Shown: piece after piece, positions 34,255 through 44,122 of the stretch
How the letters are laid out: each line of letters starts with the position of its first letter
Position numbering within the stretch: position 1 is the first letter of the stretch
Assembly: GCF_029960815.1 (NCBI RefSeq)
Contig: NZ_JASBRE010000013.1
Coordinates: forward strand, 93,774-157,773
Direction: 5' to 3'
DNA: 64,000 bases
Origin: Pseudomonas sp. AL03
GTDB lineage: Bacteria > Pseudomonadota > Gammaproteobacteria > Pseudomonadales > Pseudomonadaceae
The notes under the pieces: generated by a model
What the model was told of the DNA's origin: nothing
Seen by the model: the letters and a program-made list of their open reading frames with translations, nothing else
The model's database searches: none
Position numbers and translations under genes: made by a program

Positions 34255-37200
34255 TCAGGCTGTGAAATCGCTGGCCTGCAGCTCCTTGACGCCCACCACT
34301 TCGAATTCGAACTCGGGGGTGGCGTCGGCGTTGACGCTGCCGTAGAGGATGCCATCGGCAAAGCGTATTTGGCCGGTGGCGTTGGTGGGGTCGAAGGCGT
34401 TGCTGCCGATGAACATGAAGGCGTCGAGGGTGGCGGTCAGCGGATTGGCGTCCAGACTGGTGAAATCCAGATGATCACCCTCGGCGGTTTTGAAACCGCT
34501 GATCACATCGCGTAAAGCCCCGACGCCCATGTCCGACAGCGCACCAAACGCGTAGGTGTCCGCGCCCGTGCCACCGGTGAGGTTGTCGGTGCCTGCACCA
34601 CCGATCAGCCGATCATCGCCCGAACCACCTACCAGCGTATCGTTGCCCGCACCACCGTTCAGAACGTTCGCCGCGCTGTTGCCCGACAGACTGTCGGCGT
34701 AGGCGCTTCCCTTCACGTTTTCGAAGAGTTTTAAGGTGTCGAGCCCCGAACCCGCGGTGTTTTGTTGTGCTGACGTCGAGAGGTTTACGCTAACCCCCGC
34801 CGAGGCACGCTCAAAGGACACTGTGTCATTGCCATCGCGCCCGTCCAGCACGTTGTTGCCGGCACCGGCGAACAGCGTGTTGTCCAGCGCGTTGCCCGTG
34901 CCATTGGCGGCGCCAGCGCTGTCGACATACAGATTCTCGACGTTGTTGCCGAGGGTGTAGGCCGCCAGGCTGCTGTGCACGCTGTCGATCCCTCCGGGCA
35001 CCGCATTGCTGTTGGTCTCGATCACGGTGTCGTCGGCGTTGTCGACATAGTAAGTGTCGCTGCCATCGCCACCGGTCATGGTGTCGGCGCCCAGGTCGCC
35101 ATCCAGTGTGTCGTTGCCCGAACTGCCCACCAAGGTATCCGCCTGATCAGTGCCGGAAATCATCCCGCCCTGGTTCTGAGCGTTGTCGAAAATGGCCTGC
35201 ACGCTGTTGTTGTCATTGGGGTTGCCCTGGAAGCCAAGGTCATTGGCAATGTAATCGGCCAGGCGCTGGCCGACGATTTCCGCCGATTCCTCGTGCAGGT
35301 GCCAGACGTCGTCCGGGTACACCAGCGGATCAACCTCGTAGCGCAAGGGCAGGTCGGTGTAGTCCACCGCCAGCTTGACGTCAGCACGCTCGGCGGCGAT
35401 GGCCTCTTGGGTGGCGCGGACATAGCCGACACCCTCGACGATGGAGGCGATTTTCTCTTCCGAATAACCACGGGCACGCGCCGCGTCCTGCTCGTAGTGA
35501 CCGGTTTCCATCATGTACACGCTGAAGTTGCCGAACTGGGCATGCAGGTAATCAAACACGTTCAGGGTCGCGGCCTTGTACGCCGCTGCTGCCGCCGGTT
35601 TGTCCGTGGCGCGGGCGATCTCCTGGGCGGCTTCCTCGCCCTGGCCCCAGATGATGCCCATGGTGACGTTATCAATGGATTTGAGTTCGGTGAGCTGCTC
35701 CTGCAGCAACGCCACGGCACGCAACAGCGCAGGCCCGGGTTGGTTGGTGTCGGTCAGCCACCAGCACAACTTGAGTTGCTCGGCGCCCAGGGTCGACAGG
35801 CCATTGACCGTGCTGCCACCCACCGCGATGTCAATGCCATTGCCATCGGCGTCGGTGAACTGGCTGCGCACGTCATAGGGGGTGTAGCGGTCCAGGTCTT
35901 TGACCAGCATCGAGGTGCCGGACTGATCGTCGTCCTCCGTCATGCGCAGCAGGCGCGCATTGGATTGGCCGAGTGTGGGTAGGTAGAGGATGTCTTGCTG
36001 GGCGCGCTCGCCGAACACGAAATCACTGGCGGTCAGGGTGTTGAGGTAGTTGCCGTTGAGGGCGATTTCGAAGCGATTGCCATCGGCGTCGGCCTCGGCG
36101 GATTTGATGTAGGTCTTGTCGCCGGCCGCGTTGAGGGTCATGTACAGCGTGCCATTGCTGCCATCGCCGAGGCCGAGAAAGCCCAGCGCTGAAACGTCGA
36201 TCTTGTCGACGCCCGCGGTGAAGTCGTAGACCGTGTCGGTCGCCGTGACACCGCCGGTGTCGTAGTCGCGGTAACTGTCGAGTACGTTGGTGTAGCGGAA
36301 GGTGTCGGCACCGTCGTCGCCGTACAGCGAATCGCGTCCAGCGCCGCCGTCGACGATGTCCGCGCCGGTGCCGGCTTTGATTGTGTCGTTGCCACCGAGG
36401 CCGAGGATCAGGTCTGCGCCCGCCGTGCCGTTGAGGCTTTCGGCGTTGTTGGTGCCGGTGATGGTGTTGGCGGGCGCATCGGCCACCGCCAGGGCGAAGC
36501 TGTCGCTGACCGACGCACCTGAAGGATCGGCGGCCTTGACCAGTACGTTGTAATTACCGGACGCCGTGCTGATCGGCGTGCCGGTGAACGTCAGGCTGGT
36601 GGCGTTGAAACTCAGCCATGCGGGCAGGGCGCTGCCGTCGGCGAGGGTCGCGGTGTAGGTCAGCACATCCTGGTTGGCGTCGGTGAAGCTGTCGTGGGTC
36701 ACAGCGTATTTGAACGGCGTGCTTTCGGTGGCGTTCTGGTCGAGGAGGGGGATGGCCACCACCGGCGCTACATTGCTGGGGGTGTTCTGGTCGGCGAAGA
36801 CAAAATGACTCGCCGTCAGGCTGTTCACCAGGTTGCCCGCCAGCGACACTTCGAAGCGGTTGCCGTTGGCGTCGACGGTGAGATCCTTGAGGTAGGTGCG
36901 GTTGCTCGAAGCGCTGTAGGTCACTTGCAGCGTGCCGTTCAGGCCATTGCCCAGGCCCGTGTAGCCGAGTGCCAAGACATCGATCTTGTCGACAGCCACA
37001 TCGAAATCGAGGATCTGGTCACTGGCACTGGTGGACCCGGTGCGGTAGCTGTCGAGTTTTGAGGTGTAGCGGAATACGTCGGCACCCGCGCCGCCGGTGA
37101 GTTTGTCCGCGCCGGTGCCGCCGACCAGAATGTCGTTGCCGGCGCCGCCATTAAGGGTGTCGTTACCGGCGCCACCGAACAGTTGTTCGTTGGCAGCGGT

Positions 37201-39621
37201 GCCCGTCAGCGTGTCGTTGTTCGGCGTGCCATTGATCACAGTGGGTGCGGCGGGTACGTCCTGTACGGCCAGGGTAAAGCTGTCGTTGACGGTTGCATTG
37301 CTGCCATCGGACGCGGTGACCTGTATGGAGTAAGTGCCCGATGCAGTGTCGCTTGGTGTGCCGCTGAAGGTGCGGGTGGCGGCGTCGAAGGTCAGCCAAC
37401 CGGGCAGGGCGCTGCCATTGGCCAGTTTGGCGGTGTAACTGAGGCTGTCGTTATCCGGATCGGTAAAACTGGAGGCCGGCACCACGTAGCTGAACGGGGT
37501 GTTTTCAGTGGCGCTCTGATCCAGCAACGCCGTTGCCACCACCGGCGCATGGTTGACCGTTGGCGAAGTGGCAAAGACGAAATTGGCGCTGGTCAGCTTG
37601 TCGAGGTAATTGCCATCCAGCGCCACTTCAAAGCGGTTGCCACTGGCGTCGGCAGTCAGGGTCTTGATGTAAGTCTTGGTGCCGGCCGTGTTGAGCACCA
37701 GGTACACGGTGTTGTTTTTGCCGTCCCCCAGGCCGGTGAAACCCATGGCCGAGAGGTCGATCTTGTCGGCGGTGATATCGAAGTCGGTGATCAGGTCGCC
37801 AAGGTTGGCGCCGCCGGTGTTGTAGTTGCGATAACTGTCCAGGCGGTTGGAGAACACAAAAGTGTCCGCTCCGGTGCCACCGGTGAGGGTGTCCATGCCG
37901 GCGCCGCCGTCAATTTTGTCGTCGCCCGCGCCGCCACTGAGGCTGTCGTTGCCCGCCAGGCCGAGCAAGGTGTCGGCCGAATCACTGCCCAACAGCGAGT
38001 CGCTGCCGCTGGTGCCGGTGACCACCCGATTGAAAATGAAGTTGTTGGCGGTCAGGGTGCTGGTCAGGTTGCCCGAGAGAATCAGCTCGAAGCGATTGCC
38101 GCTGGCGTCGGCATCATAGTCCTTGATGTAGGTGCGGTCGTTGCTGGCGCTGTAGCTGACCTGCAAGGTGCCGCCACGGCCATTACCCAGGCCGGTGAAG
38201 CCGAGGCCGGCGAGGTCGATCTTGTCCTGGGTGACGTCGAAGTCGGTAAGGGTGTCATCGAAGCTGGCGGTTGCGTTGCGGTAACTGTCGGACTGGGCGA
38301 TGAAACGGAACGTATCGGCACCCGTGCCGCCGGTGAGTTTGTCGATGCCTGCACCGCCCACCAGAATGTCGCCACCGGCCCCGCCATTGATGGTGTCGTT
38401 GCCGGCTGCGCCGTAGAAAATCTCGCTGGCGGCGCTGCCCAACAGGGTGTCGTTGCCAGCCGTGCCTTGCACGGTGGTCATCGGCACCGTGGCGCTGACG
38501 TAGCTACCGTCGCCATAGACCAGCGTGGCACCTTTACTGGTGTGACTGATGGTGTTGCCGATGATGGCGTTGCGATCGGTGCCGTCTTCATTGCGCTCTG
38601 CAACACCGTAGGTCGACAGGTCGCTGCCGCTGATGATATTGCCCTGGATGAGGTTATCACTGCCGTTGAAGTACCTGCCGGACACGCCCAGGGTGTCGTC
38701 GTAGGACTGGATGATGATCTCGGGTACAGCGCCGCCCAGTGAGTTGTTGTTGAGCGTGTTGTCGATGATCTCGACGTGGTTGCTGCCGTAGATGCGGATC
38801 CCGGCGCTGGCGTTGTCGTGAATGTCGACACCGCTGACGGTCACGTCGCTGGACAGTTTGACCAGCACCCCTTCGGCGCCGTTGCCGTACACCTCGCCAC
38901 CGGTGATGGTGATGTTGCTGGGGGAGGGGATGTCCTCGCTGCCGCGCTGCACCACGATGCCATTGCCGCCATTGTTGTAGGCAACGTTGTTGGTGAGGGT
39001 GAAGTCGTGGGTGCTGGTGACGACGTTGAAACCGTGGCGGTCATTGTCGTAGGCGACGTTGTTTTCGAAGGTGCTGTCGCTGAGGAAGTCAGCAACAAAG
39101 CCGTCCAGGCCATTGCCGTGGGACACGCTGTTCTTGATGACCATGTTGACGGTCTGCTCGTGGGGGTCGAAACCGTACCCGGAGCAATCCTTGATCTCGA
39201 CGCTGTCGAGGGTGACGTTGGAGTCGTAGCCTTCTTCGCCGGGAATGTAGCCGTTGAACCAACCGTCGATCTTGCCCGTGGTGTTGTCACGGTTGCCGTC
39301 GATGGTGAGGTTGCTGACGCCAAAATCGTGGGTTTCTTCGCCATAGGCCGAGCGGATGACACCCGTGATCTTGGTGTCGGAGCCGTCAGCCACCTTGACG
39401 GTGGTTTCGCCCATGCCGTCGCCGTACAGGTAGACGTTGCTCTTGAGCATCAGGCAGCCGTCGGAGGGTTCCTCACCTCCCGAAACGATGTAAGTTCCGG
39501 TCGGCATATACACCTGCCCACCGCCTGCAGCGGACGCCGCATCAATCGCACTTTGTATCGCCGCCGTGTCGTCTGTGATGCCATCTCCTTTGGCGCCAAA
39601 ATTTTGCACATTGAAAATCAT
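34255..39621 (-). CDS. psmE: PsmE-like bifunctional mannuronan C5-epimerase / O-acetylesterase, RTX protein
   Basis: A 1788-residue secreted modular enzyme. Residues 1 to about 380 are an AlgE-type A module with K117, Y149, D152, H154 ([10 protein letters not shown]) and D178, at the same numbers as in AlgE4. RTX-type R modules follow ([21 protein letters not shown] calcium motifs), with two Ig-like (M-type) modules at about 687-797 and 950-1053. A SASA/SGNH-type esterase domain at about 1205-1460 has nucleophile S1220 in [12 protein letters not shown] and the D1438-VW-H1441 pair. More RTX repeats and a C-terminal type I secretion signal end the protein. P. syringae PsmE has the same make-up and both epimerises and deacetylates alginate. 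The type I exporter encoded at 31.1-34.2 kb is the likely secretion route. Confidence 0.9.
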   Translation of the reverse strand: MIFNVQNFGAKGDGITDDTAAIQSAIDAASAAGGGQVYMPTGTYIVSGGEEPSDGCLMLKSNVYLYGDGMGETTVKVADGSDTKITGVIRSAYGEETHDFGVSNLTIDGNRDNTTGKIDGWFNGYIPGEEGYDSNVTLDSVEIKDCSGYGFDPHEQTVNMVIKNSVSHGNGLDGFVADFLSDSTFENNVAYDNDRHGFNVVTSTHDFTLTNNVAYNNGGNGIVVQRGSEDIPSPSNITITGGEVYGNGAEGVLVKLSSDVTVSGVDIHDNASAGIRIYGSNHVEIIDNTLNNNSLGGAVPEIIIQSYDDTLGVSGRYFNGSDNLIQGNIISGSDLSTYGVAERNEDGTDRNAIIGNTISHTSKGATLVYGDGSYVSATVPMTTVQGTAGNDTLLGSAASEIFYGAAGNDTINGGAGGDILVGGAGIDKLTGGTGADTFRFIAQSDSYRNATASFDDTLTDFDVTQDKIDLAGLGFTGLGNGRGGTLQVSYSASNDRTYIKDYDADASGNRFELILSGNLTSTLTANNFIFNRVVTGTSGSDSLLGSDSADTLLGLAGNDSLSGGAGDDKIDGGAGMDTLTGGTGADTFVFSNRLDSYRNYNTGGANLGDLITDFDITADKIDLSAMGFTGLGDGKNNTVYLVLNTAGTKTYIKTLTADASGNRFEVALDGNYLDKLTSANFVFATSPTVNHAPVVATALLDQSATENTPFSYVVPASSFTDPDNDSLSYTAKLANGSALPGWLTFDAATRTFSGTPSDTASGTYSIQVTASDGSNATVNDSFTLAVQDVPAAPTVINGTPNNDTLTGTAANEQLFGGAGNDTLNGGAGNDILVGGTGADKLTGGAGADVFRYTSKLDSYRTGSTSASDQILDFDVAVDKIDVLALGYTGLGNGLNGTLQVTYSASSNRTYLKDLTVDANGNRFEVSLAGNLVNSLTASHFVFADQNTPSNVAPVVAIPLLDQNATESTPFKYAVTHDSFTDANQDVLTYTATLADGSALPAWLSFNATSLTFTGTPISTASGNYNVLVKAADPSGASVSDSFALAVADAPANTITGTNNAESLNGTAGADLILGLGGNDTIKAGTGADIVDGGAGRDSLYGDDGADTFRYTNVLDSYRDYDTGGVTATDTVYDFTAGVDKIDVSALGFLGLGDGSNGTLYMTLNAAGDKTYIKSAEADADGNRFEIALNGNYLNTLTASDFVFGERAQQDILYLPTLGQSNARLLRMTEDDDQSGTSMLVKDLDRYTPYDVRSQFTDADGNGIDIAVGGSTVNGLSTLGAEQLKLCWWLTDTNQPGPALLRAVALLQEQLTELKSIDNVTMGIIWGQGEEAAQEIARATDKPAAAAAYKAATLNVFDYLHAQFGNFSVYMMETGHYEQDAARARGYSEEKIASIVEGVGYVRATQEAIAAERADVKLAVDYTDLPLRYEVDPLVYPDDVWHLHEESAEIVGQRLADYIANDLGFQGNPNDNNSVQAIFDNAQNQGGMISGTDQADTLVGSSGNDTLDGDLGADTMTGGDGSDTYYVDNADDTVIETNSNAVPGGIDSVHSSLAAYTLGNNVENLYVDSAGAANGTGNALDNTLFAGAGNNVLDGRDGNDTVSFERASAGVSVNLSTSAQQNTAGSGLDTLKLFENVKGSAYADSLSGNSAANVLNGGAGNDTLVGGSGDDRLIGGAGTDNLTGGTGADTYAFGALSDMGVGALRDVISGFKTAEGDHLDFTSLDANPLTATLDAFMFIGSNAFDPTNATGQIRFADGILYGSVNADATPEFEFEVVGVKELQASDFTA

Positions 39622-39684
39622 GAGCTTATCTCCGCATTAGGCTAAAAACTCGCTAGACGCCAATATTCCATCGACGACCACCGT

Positions 39685-39717
39685 GTTATGACCCACCGGA
39701 GCGCAAAAGTTATGACC
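39685..39717. repeat. Direct repeat upstream of psmE
   Basis: GTTATGACC occurs at 39685-39693 and again at 39709-39717, 24 bases apart start to start. The copies flank the start region of the predicted promoter, and the right copy overlaps its -10 element, so a regulator bound here could block or recruit polymerase. Confidence 0.55.
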
Positions 39718-39737
39718 GCGTATCGGGGAAGTGTCAA
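39709..39737 (-). promoter_or_regulatory. Predicted sigma-70 promoter of psmE
   Basis: On the minus strand TTGACA (39737-39732), 17 bases, then CATAAC (39714-39709). The -35 is perfect and the -10 matches 4 of 6. It lies about 90 bases before the psmE start, which itself has GCGGAGA upstream. Confidence 0.5.
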
Positions 39738-39825
39738 AAAAATCGGACTGACTGATCAGTGGTTGTGAAGTATTTCGAAAAAGTAACGTTCTGTTGACGC
39801 TCGCTCAGGTGGCGAGCGATGCCCC

Positions 39826-40013
39826 TGCTGGGCGCACGCGCGGCGCAAGTTCGTCGAGGCGAAGCTACGAGCACAGCCTGCCGGTGCTGGCCCAGTTGAA
39901 AAGCTGGATGGAAAAGACGCGGCCACAAGTCACGGCTCCGCCGGCATCATCCAGCTGAGCACGCCACCCATTTTGAAGTTGGTGGGGTTTATGGAGCGCT
40001 TACGTTGATCTTC
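39826..40013 (+). mobile_element. IS66-family transposase remnant
   Basis: Two IS66 TnpC fragments can be read in different frames: CWAHARRKFVEAK at 39826-39864 and YEHSLPVLAQLKSWMEKTRP from 39866. In complete transposases these blocks are tens of residues apart, so DNA between them is lost. The following GGTTTATGGAGCGCTTACG near 39987-40005 resembles an IS66 end. It is far too short to be active. It marks the left edge of the copper region. The rest of the gap 39738-40185 shows no gene. Confidence 0.6.
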
Positions 40014-40185
40014 GGCTTGCCCACGGTTCGAATTGTTTGAAACGGCGCATGAGTAGAAGCAAGACGTAGCCGTTGAGAGACTCGCGGAGCAGCCAAGGCT
40101 GCCTAGCGCCCTCTTGCAGAACGACTAAAAGGAACTCTTTCATCCGTACTTTTCATCCCTCGAGAAATCTAACGCTCTATATTTC

Positions 40186-41487
40186 TCATTTTTGCTTGCT
40201 CGATCCCTCGGATATCAAACAAGAGAATAAATTAGGAAGCATTAGTAAATGCGGCAACCCAAGGCTTAGCAAGAAGCCAAGCGCTGTGAGGCTCGCGCTC
40301 AGAATGAAAGAGGCACCAGGCAGAAAGTCAGTACTGTAGAGGATTCCACCGACCGCCGACCCTAAGGTTGTCCCAAGACTGGACGCTGCCGTTTGCTTGC
40401 CGAGTTCCCAGCCTTGCGCGCTGCCAGCCTTGGCTGAGATCCAGTAAGTGAGGATCGGCGACAGGATGCCGGCGCTGACAGCGACCGCACCGATCACGAC
40501 CAGCATCAACATAAAATTAGATGCCCAAGGGACGAGGAGCAATCGAGCTGCCAGCACGGAGAGGGCGGGTGCGATGAGCCAGCGGGTCGTGGCCGGCTTA
40601 AACCAGGGTGAGAATACGATTGCTTGCACCCCAAACATGACCAAGCTGCACTCGGTGAACATCAGCGCAATCTGATATGGACTCAAACCTAGTTCCTGTT
40701 TGCCACGCAGTGCGAGCCCGACCTCGAAGGCCCCGACGCCGACCGAAACGATGAAAGTGAGGATGAGGAGTTTTGGAACAAGCCATGCTTTTTGATTGGC
40801 CGAGGTATTAGATGTCTGCTTTGACCGACCAAGTCCTTCGATACTTGGTACTGAAAACGCAACTGCAGCGGCCACTAGAAAGGCGAACAGTCCCGTCGCC
40901 GCGAGCGGAACCGCGATCGATCCTGCCGGCAAGGCGAGGCTGAAGGTATCGGCGGCAAAACGCGTTACGAACACGCTCAGCATTGGTCCAAGCAGGAAGC
41001 CGCTAATCCCTGTCATGCTGACGAACGCAAGCCGACGGGCCCGTCCCTGCTCAGTCGTCGTGACGTTGCCGAATACAGCCGCTGCTACGGGCGTCACCGC
41101 TGCGGCAAACATACCGCTTATGAAGCGCTCGGCGTAAACAGCGACGAGACTCTCAATAAAAGAGAAAACCAACATGGTTACGCCAACGCCGAGAAGTCCA
41201 ACAAGTAGTACACCACGCGGGCCGCGCTGGTCGGAAAGTCGGCCCCACATGGGCGCAAACAGAAAAAGTGAGAGAGTGTAGACAGCAGTCAGTAACCCGG
41301 TGTGCTGGGAAACTAGCGCTGCATCACCTTCAGCTCCCAACAGCCGCTCAATTAGGTAGGGTAAAAGCGGAAGCACGATGCCGAAGCCAACCGACACAGT
41401 GAACACGCTGAGCATAAGCGCGGCCGTAGTCGCTACGGGCAAACGTGCTGAGCGCGCGCTAGTGGCCCTCATGTAGCCGCAGGCCAT
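40186..41487 (-). CDS. MFS-family exporter
   Basis: A 12-helix major facilitator protein of about 433 residues. The antiporter-type start is clear (AALMLSVFTVSVGFGIVLPL, then PYLIERLLGAEG), followed by loop motif A (APMWGRLSDQRGPRGVLLVG) and the drug-export group motif C-like region (ERFISGMFAAAVTPVAAAVF). It resembles TetA-type drug/proton antiporters; the substrate is unknown. The start at 41487 (MACGYMRATS) is uncertain, with another Met at 41472; neither has a good ribosome site. It follows the CopZ-like gene by about 45 bases in the same direction, so the two may be cotranscribed. Confidence 0.82.
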   Translation of the reverse strand: MACGYMRATSARSARLPVATTAALMLSVFTVSVGFGIVLPLLPYLIERLLGAEGDAALVSQHTGLLTAVYTLSLFLFAPMWGRLSDQRGPRGVLLVGLLGVGVTMLVFSFIESLVAVYAERFISGMFAAAVTPVAAAVFGNVTTTEQGRARRLAFVSMTGISGFLLGPMLSVFVTRFAADTFSLALPAGSIAVPLAATGLFAFLVAAAVAFSVPSIEGLGRSKQTSNTSANQKAWLVPKLLILTFIVSVGVGAFEVGLALRGKQELGLSPYQIALMFTECSLVMFGVQAIVFSPWFKPATTRWLIAPALSVLAARLLLVPWASNFMLMLVVIGAVAVSAGILSPILTYWISAKAGSAQGWELGKQTAASSLGTTLGSAVGGILYSTDFLPGASFILSASLTALGFLLSLGLPHLLMLPNLFSCLISEGSSKQK

Positions 41488-41531
41488 CGAGTCATGCCTG
41501 CGGTCCGACGTCTGAGCATCATAGGGGCGAG

Positions 41532-41786
41532 TTAACTGCAGCAACCGCCCTTGGGTTGATGATTGGGCGTGGCCTTGGCCGCATTCACTCCATAGCCCGC
41601 GCCTTTCACGGCCGATTTCAGTTGGTCGAGAGAGGTGAGTTGCTCGTCATAACGCACGGCAGCCTCGCCGGTCGAGAGCGACACTACTACGTCATCAACT
41701 CCGGGAATTGCTTTCAGCGCGTTCGCCACATTGCTGGCACAGCCGCCACACGTCATACCGGTTACATTCAACGTTTCACTTTGCAT
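41532..41786 (-). CDS. copZ: CopZ-like heavy-metal-binding (HMA) protein
   Basis: An 84-residue single HMA-domain metallochaperone. The metal loop is LNVTGMTCGGCASNVANAL near residue 10, followed by the ferredoxin-like fold (VDDVVVSLSTGEAAVRYDE) and an extra C-terminal GGCCS that could also bind metal. Such proteins pass Cu(I) or Hg(II) to a P1B ATPase or a regulator; copper is favoured here because of the surrounding genes. The start at 41786 has AAGGAGT eight bases upstream, and a longer open frame to 41822 lacks this. It lies about 190 bases downstream of the LemA/TPM trio, in the same direction. Confidence 0.88.
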   Translation of the reverse strand: MQSETLNVTGMTCGGCASNVANALKAIPGVDDVVVSLSTGEAAVRYDEQLTSLDQLKSAVKGAGYGVNAAKATPNHQPKGGCCS

Positions 41787-41975
41787 GGTGATACTCCTTA
41801 TCATGATAGGGAATACAAACATCGTTGTAATACGTTCTTAGTCTCCCGTCAGTGGCTCACATTTGTATGCAGATCAGTTTGCTCCGGATTACTTGATTCG
41901 GGGATTGCTTTGGATCTAACCACGTCATCTGAGCGTGCTTGAGTTTTTTGGTCGGCACTCAACGATAAGGGCTCC

Positions 41976-42473
41976 TCAGAGAACCATTGGTTTATCTGGT
42001 AATTCATTCTGGTCACCGCCGGCAGCGGGAAAGTGTTTCGTCAAATGCTGTGTAACCGCCTGAACACCGCTGACTACGCCGCCTTCGTAATTGGATTGTT
42101 TGAAGGCGGCTTCCATCTGGAGGCAAATGCTTTGCCATTCTTGAGTGCCTGCTTTCGCGTGTATCCCGCGATCGGCAACAATCTCCACGTCCCGGTCAGC
42201 GAGCAATAGATAAATCAGCACACCGTTATTGCAAGCGGTGTCCCATACACGCAACTGCGAAAAAACATCGACAGCGCGCTCGCGCGCGGACTGGCCCTTG
42301 AAAAGCGGTGTGCTATCCAGGGCGCCCTCAACAACGAAACGGACTTCTCCGGTGTGTGCAGCCTCACTGGCTTTGATCGCTTGTTCGATCACGATCAACG
42401 TTTCGCGGGGAAATGCCCGATTGACCTGCCAGTGGGTCATAACAAGATGGTTCAGAATGCGTTTGATATTCAT
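41976..42473 (-). CDS. TPM-domain protein, membrane-associated partner of the LemA/TPM set
   Basis: A 165-residue protein with a TPM (YgcG-type) domain and no signal peptide. Recognisable blocks are TGEVRFVVEGALDSTPLFKG, ERAVDVFSQLRVWDTACNNG and VLIYLLLADRDVEIVADRGI, typical of the second, cytoplasmic TPM protein in LemA-TPM-TPM operons. The start is ATG 42473, with GGAG seven bases before it; the frame is open upstream only through the glycine-rich tail of the previous gene read in another phase. It follows that gene directly. Function in this family is not settled; membrane or envelope stress roles have been proposed. Confidence 0.85.
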   Translation of the reverse strand: MNIKRILNHLVMTHWQVNRAFPRETLIVIEQAIKASEAAHTGEVRFVVEGALDSTPLFKGQSARERAVDVFSQLRVWDTACNNGVLIYLLLADRDVEIVADRGIHAKAGTQEWQSICLQMEAAFKQSNYEGGVVSGVQAVTQHLTKHFPAAGGDQNELPDKPMVL

Positions 42474-42475
42474 GT

Positions 42476-43321
42476 TTACCATCTCCCCGATGCGCCGCCA
42501 CCGCCAAACCCGCCTCCGCCTCCGCCGAAGCCACCACCGCCTCGACCGAATCCTCCACGATGCCCCCCCATGCCGTATCCGCCCATACCGCCACCGACCA
42601 ACGTGAACAAGAGTGCCATCACTCCCGCACCCAACGCGATGAACAGTGCGCCGGCCACCAACCAAGCGATAACGGCCACAACCCCTCCAGTGACTAGCGC
42701 GCCTGGAAATCTGCCCAAAACGGGGCGCAGAACACTGCCGATCACGAGCGCAAGAATAAAAACGAGCGGCCCATACTGCTGAATATCTGTAACACCGCCG
42801 ATAGTTTGTGCGTCGGGGGCAGGCAGCGGTTCGCCATCAATTACCCGGATCATCTGGTCGAGCCCGGCAGCAATGCCCCCGTAGAAGTCTCCTTGCTTGA
42901 AGCGCGGGGTGATAATCTCGCTGATTATGCGCTTGCTGGTGGCGTCATTGAGTGCCCCCTCAAGCCCGTAGCCTACTTCAATGCGAAGCGCACGGTCGTT
43001 CTTGGCGACGACCAGGATTGCGCCGTCATCCACTTTTTTTCTGCCTAACTTCCATTGCTCCGCAACGCGCAAAGCGTATTGTTCAATTGTTTCCGGCTGG
43101 GTGCTGGGGACAATGAGAAGTGCAATCTGGCTGCCTTTTTTGGCTTCAAACGCCCGTAAAGTTTGCTCTAGACCAGCCAGCTGCTCTGGGGTGAGCGTAG
43201 CGGTCTGGTCGGTAACCCGCCCGGCCAGAGGAGGTACTGCGACTTGAGCGCCCGCGAGGAAAGACCAGCAAAGCACAAAGGCGAACAATGCCGCTGCGCT
43301 TGTCGTGCGCATCGTCGTCAC
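42476..43321 (-). CDS. YgcG-type TPM-domain protein with glycine-rich tail
   Basis: A 281-residue exported protein. A signal peptide (TSAAALFAFVLCWSFLAGAQ) precedes the TPM domain (VTDQTATLTPEQLAGLEQTL, SQIALLIVPSTQPETIEQYA, DDGAILVVAKNDRALRIEVG). One or two membrane helices follow (LVFILALVIGSVL, VTGGVVAVIAWLVAGALFIA), and the C terminus is almost only Gly, Phe and Arg. Its start overlaps the end of the lemA gene by 4 bases, so the two are translationally coupled. The LemA/YgcG set is common next to stress and envelope genes; its connection to copper here is only positional. Confidence 0.87.
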   Translation of the reverse strand: MTTMRTTSAAALFAFVLCWSFLAGAQVAVPPLAGRVTDQTATLTPEQLAGLEQTLRAFEAKKGSQIALLIVPSTQPETIEQYALRVAEQWKLGRKKVDDGAILVVAKNDRALRIEVGYGLEGALNDATSKRIISEIITPRFKQGDFYGGIAAGLDQMIRVIDGEPLPAPDAQTIGGVTDIQQYGPLVFILALVIGSVLRPVLGRFPGALVTGGVVAVIAWLVAGALFIALGAGVMALLFTLVGGGMGGYGMGGHRGGFGRGGGGFGGGGGGFGGGGASGRW

Positions 43322-43950
43322 TTGACTGCTCCCTGAGATCCGCTTGGGGGAACAGCAGGCGCCGACCCAAAATCTACTGCGGGCGGCTTAGCGATTTCTT
43401 TTTCGTTTTCTACCGTGAAATTAGGCTTCTCTTTGTATCCGAATGCCATCGCCGTTAGATTGGAGGGGAACGAGCGTACCGTGACGTTGAATTCCTGCAC
43501 TGACTTGATGTAGCGGTTGCGCGCCACGGCAATGCGGTTTTCGGTACCTTCCAGTTGCGCCTGCAAATCGCGAAAACCGGCGTCAGCTTTTAGTTGTGGA
43601 TAGTTTTCACTCACTGCCAACAATCGGGACAACGCTCCGGACAGCTGGCCTTGCACAGCCTGAAACTTGGCAAAGGCGGCCGGATCGCTGAGAACCTCCG
43701 GCGATATCTGTATGGCGCTCGCCTGAGAGCGGGCTTGCGTCACTTGCGTCAACACTTCTTTTTCATGTGAGGCATAACCTTTGACGGTATTGACCAGATT
43801 AGGTACCAGATCCGCCCGCCGTTGGTACTGGTTTACTACCTCAGACCAGCTCGCTTTGATTTGCTCGTCGTTGCTCTGGAAGGTATTGTAGCCGCAGCCA
43901 TTTAGGTTTAGAGCAACCAGCGCTGCCAGGATGACCCATAATTTGCGCAT
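43318..43950 (-). CDS. LemA-family protein
   Basis: A 210-residue LemA protein. An N-terminal signal with a lipobox-like LNLNGC suggests a lipoprotein or anchored protein. The long helical body carries the family sequence NQYQRRADLVPNLVNTVKGY, then ASHEKEVLTQVTQARSQA and LQAQLEGTENRIAVARNRYI. LemA proteins form membrane-anchored helical bundles of unclear function and regularly precede TPM-domain proteins, as here. It is the first gene of the trio. A gap of about 170 bases separates it from the upstream P1B ATPase gene. Confidence 0.9.
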   Translation of the reverse strand: MRKLWVILAALVALNLNGCGYNTFQSNDEQIKASWSEVVNQYQRRADLVPNLVNTVKGYASHEKEVLTQVTQARSQASAIQISPEVLSDPAAFAKFQAVQGQLSGALSRLLAVSENYPQLKADAGFRDLQAQLEGTENRIAVARNRYIKSVQEFNVTVRSFPSNLTAMAFGYKEKPNFTVENEKEIAKPPAVDFGSAPAVPPSGSQGAVK

Positions 43951-44122
43951 TTTATTTTTCCACGTTAGCGGGTTGTTAAACCGGGCAACATTGTGACTGT
44001 TGTGTCTTTCGGCAATATTCTTGCCATGTTTGGGTTGCGATGACTAAGGGGTACTTATTAGACTTCGGTAGTTCGTTTTACCTCCTTGCGGCATAATCGG
44101 CCCGTGGAACAGATCGACTGGT

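Noticed and set aside
34255..38480. Regularly spaced repeats that could look like a CRISPR array
   Set aside because: The repeats are in frame with calcium-binding RTX motifs, vary in spacing and sequence, and encode protein throughout.
37183..38742. 519-residue open frame on the plus strand
   Set aside because: It is the antisense of the RTX part of the psmE-like gene. The Val/Gly/Ala-rich repetitive translation mirrors the DNA repeats and has no independent support.
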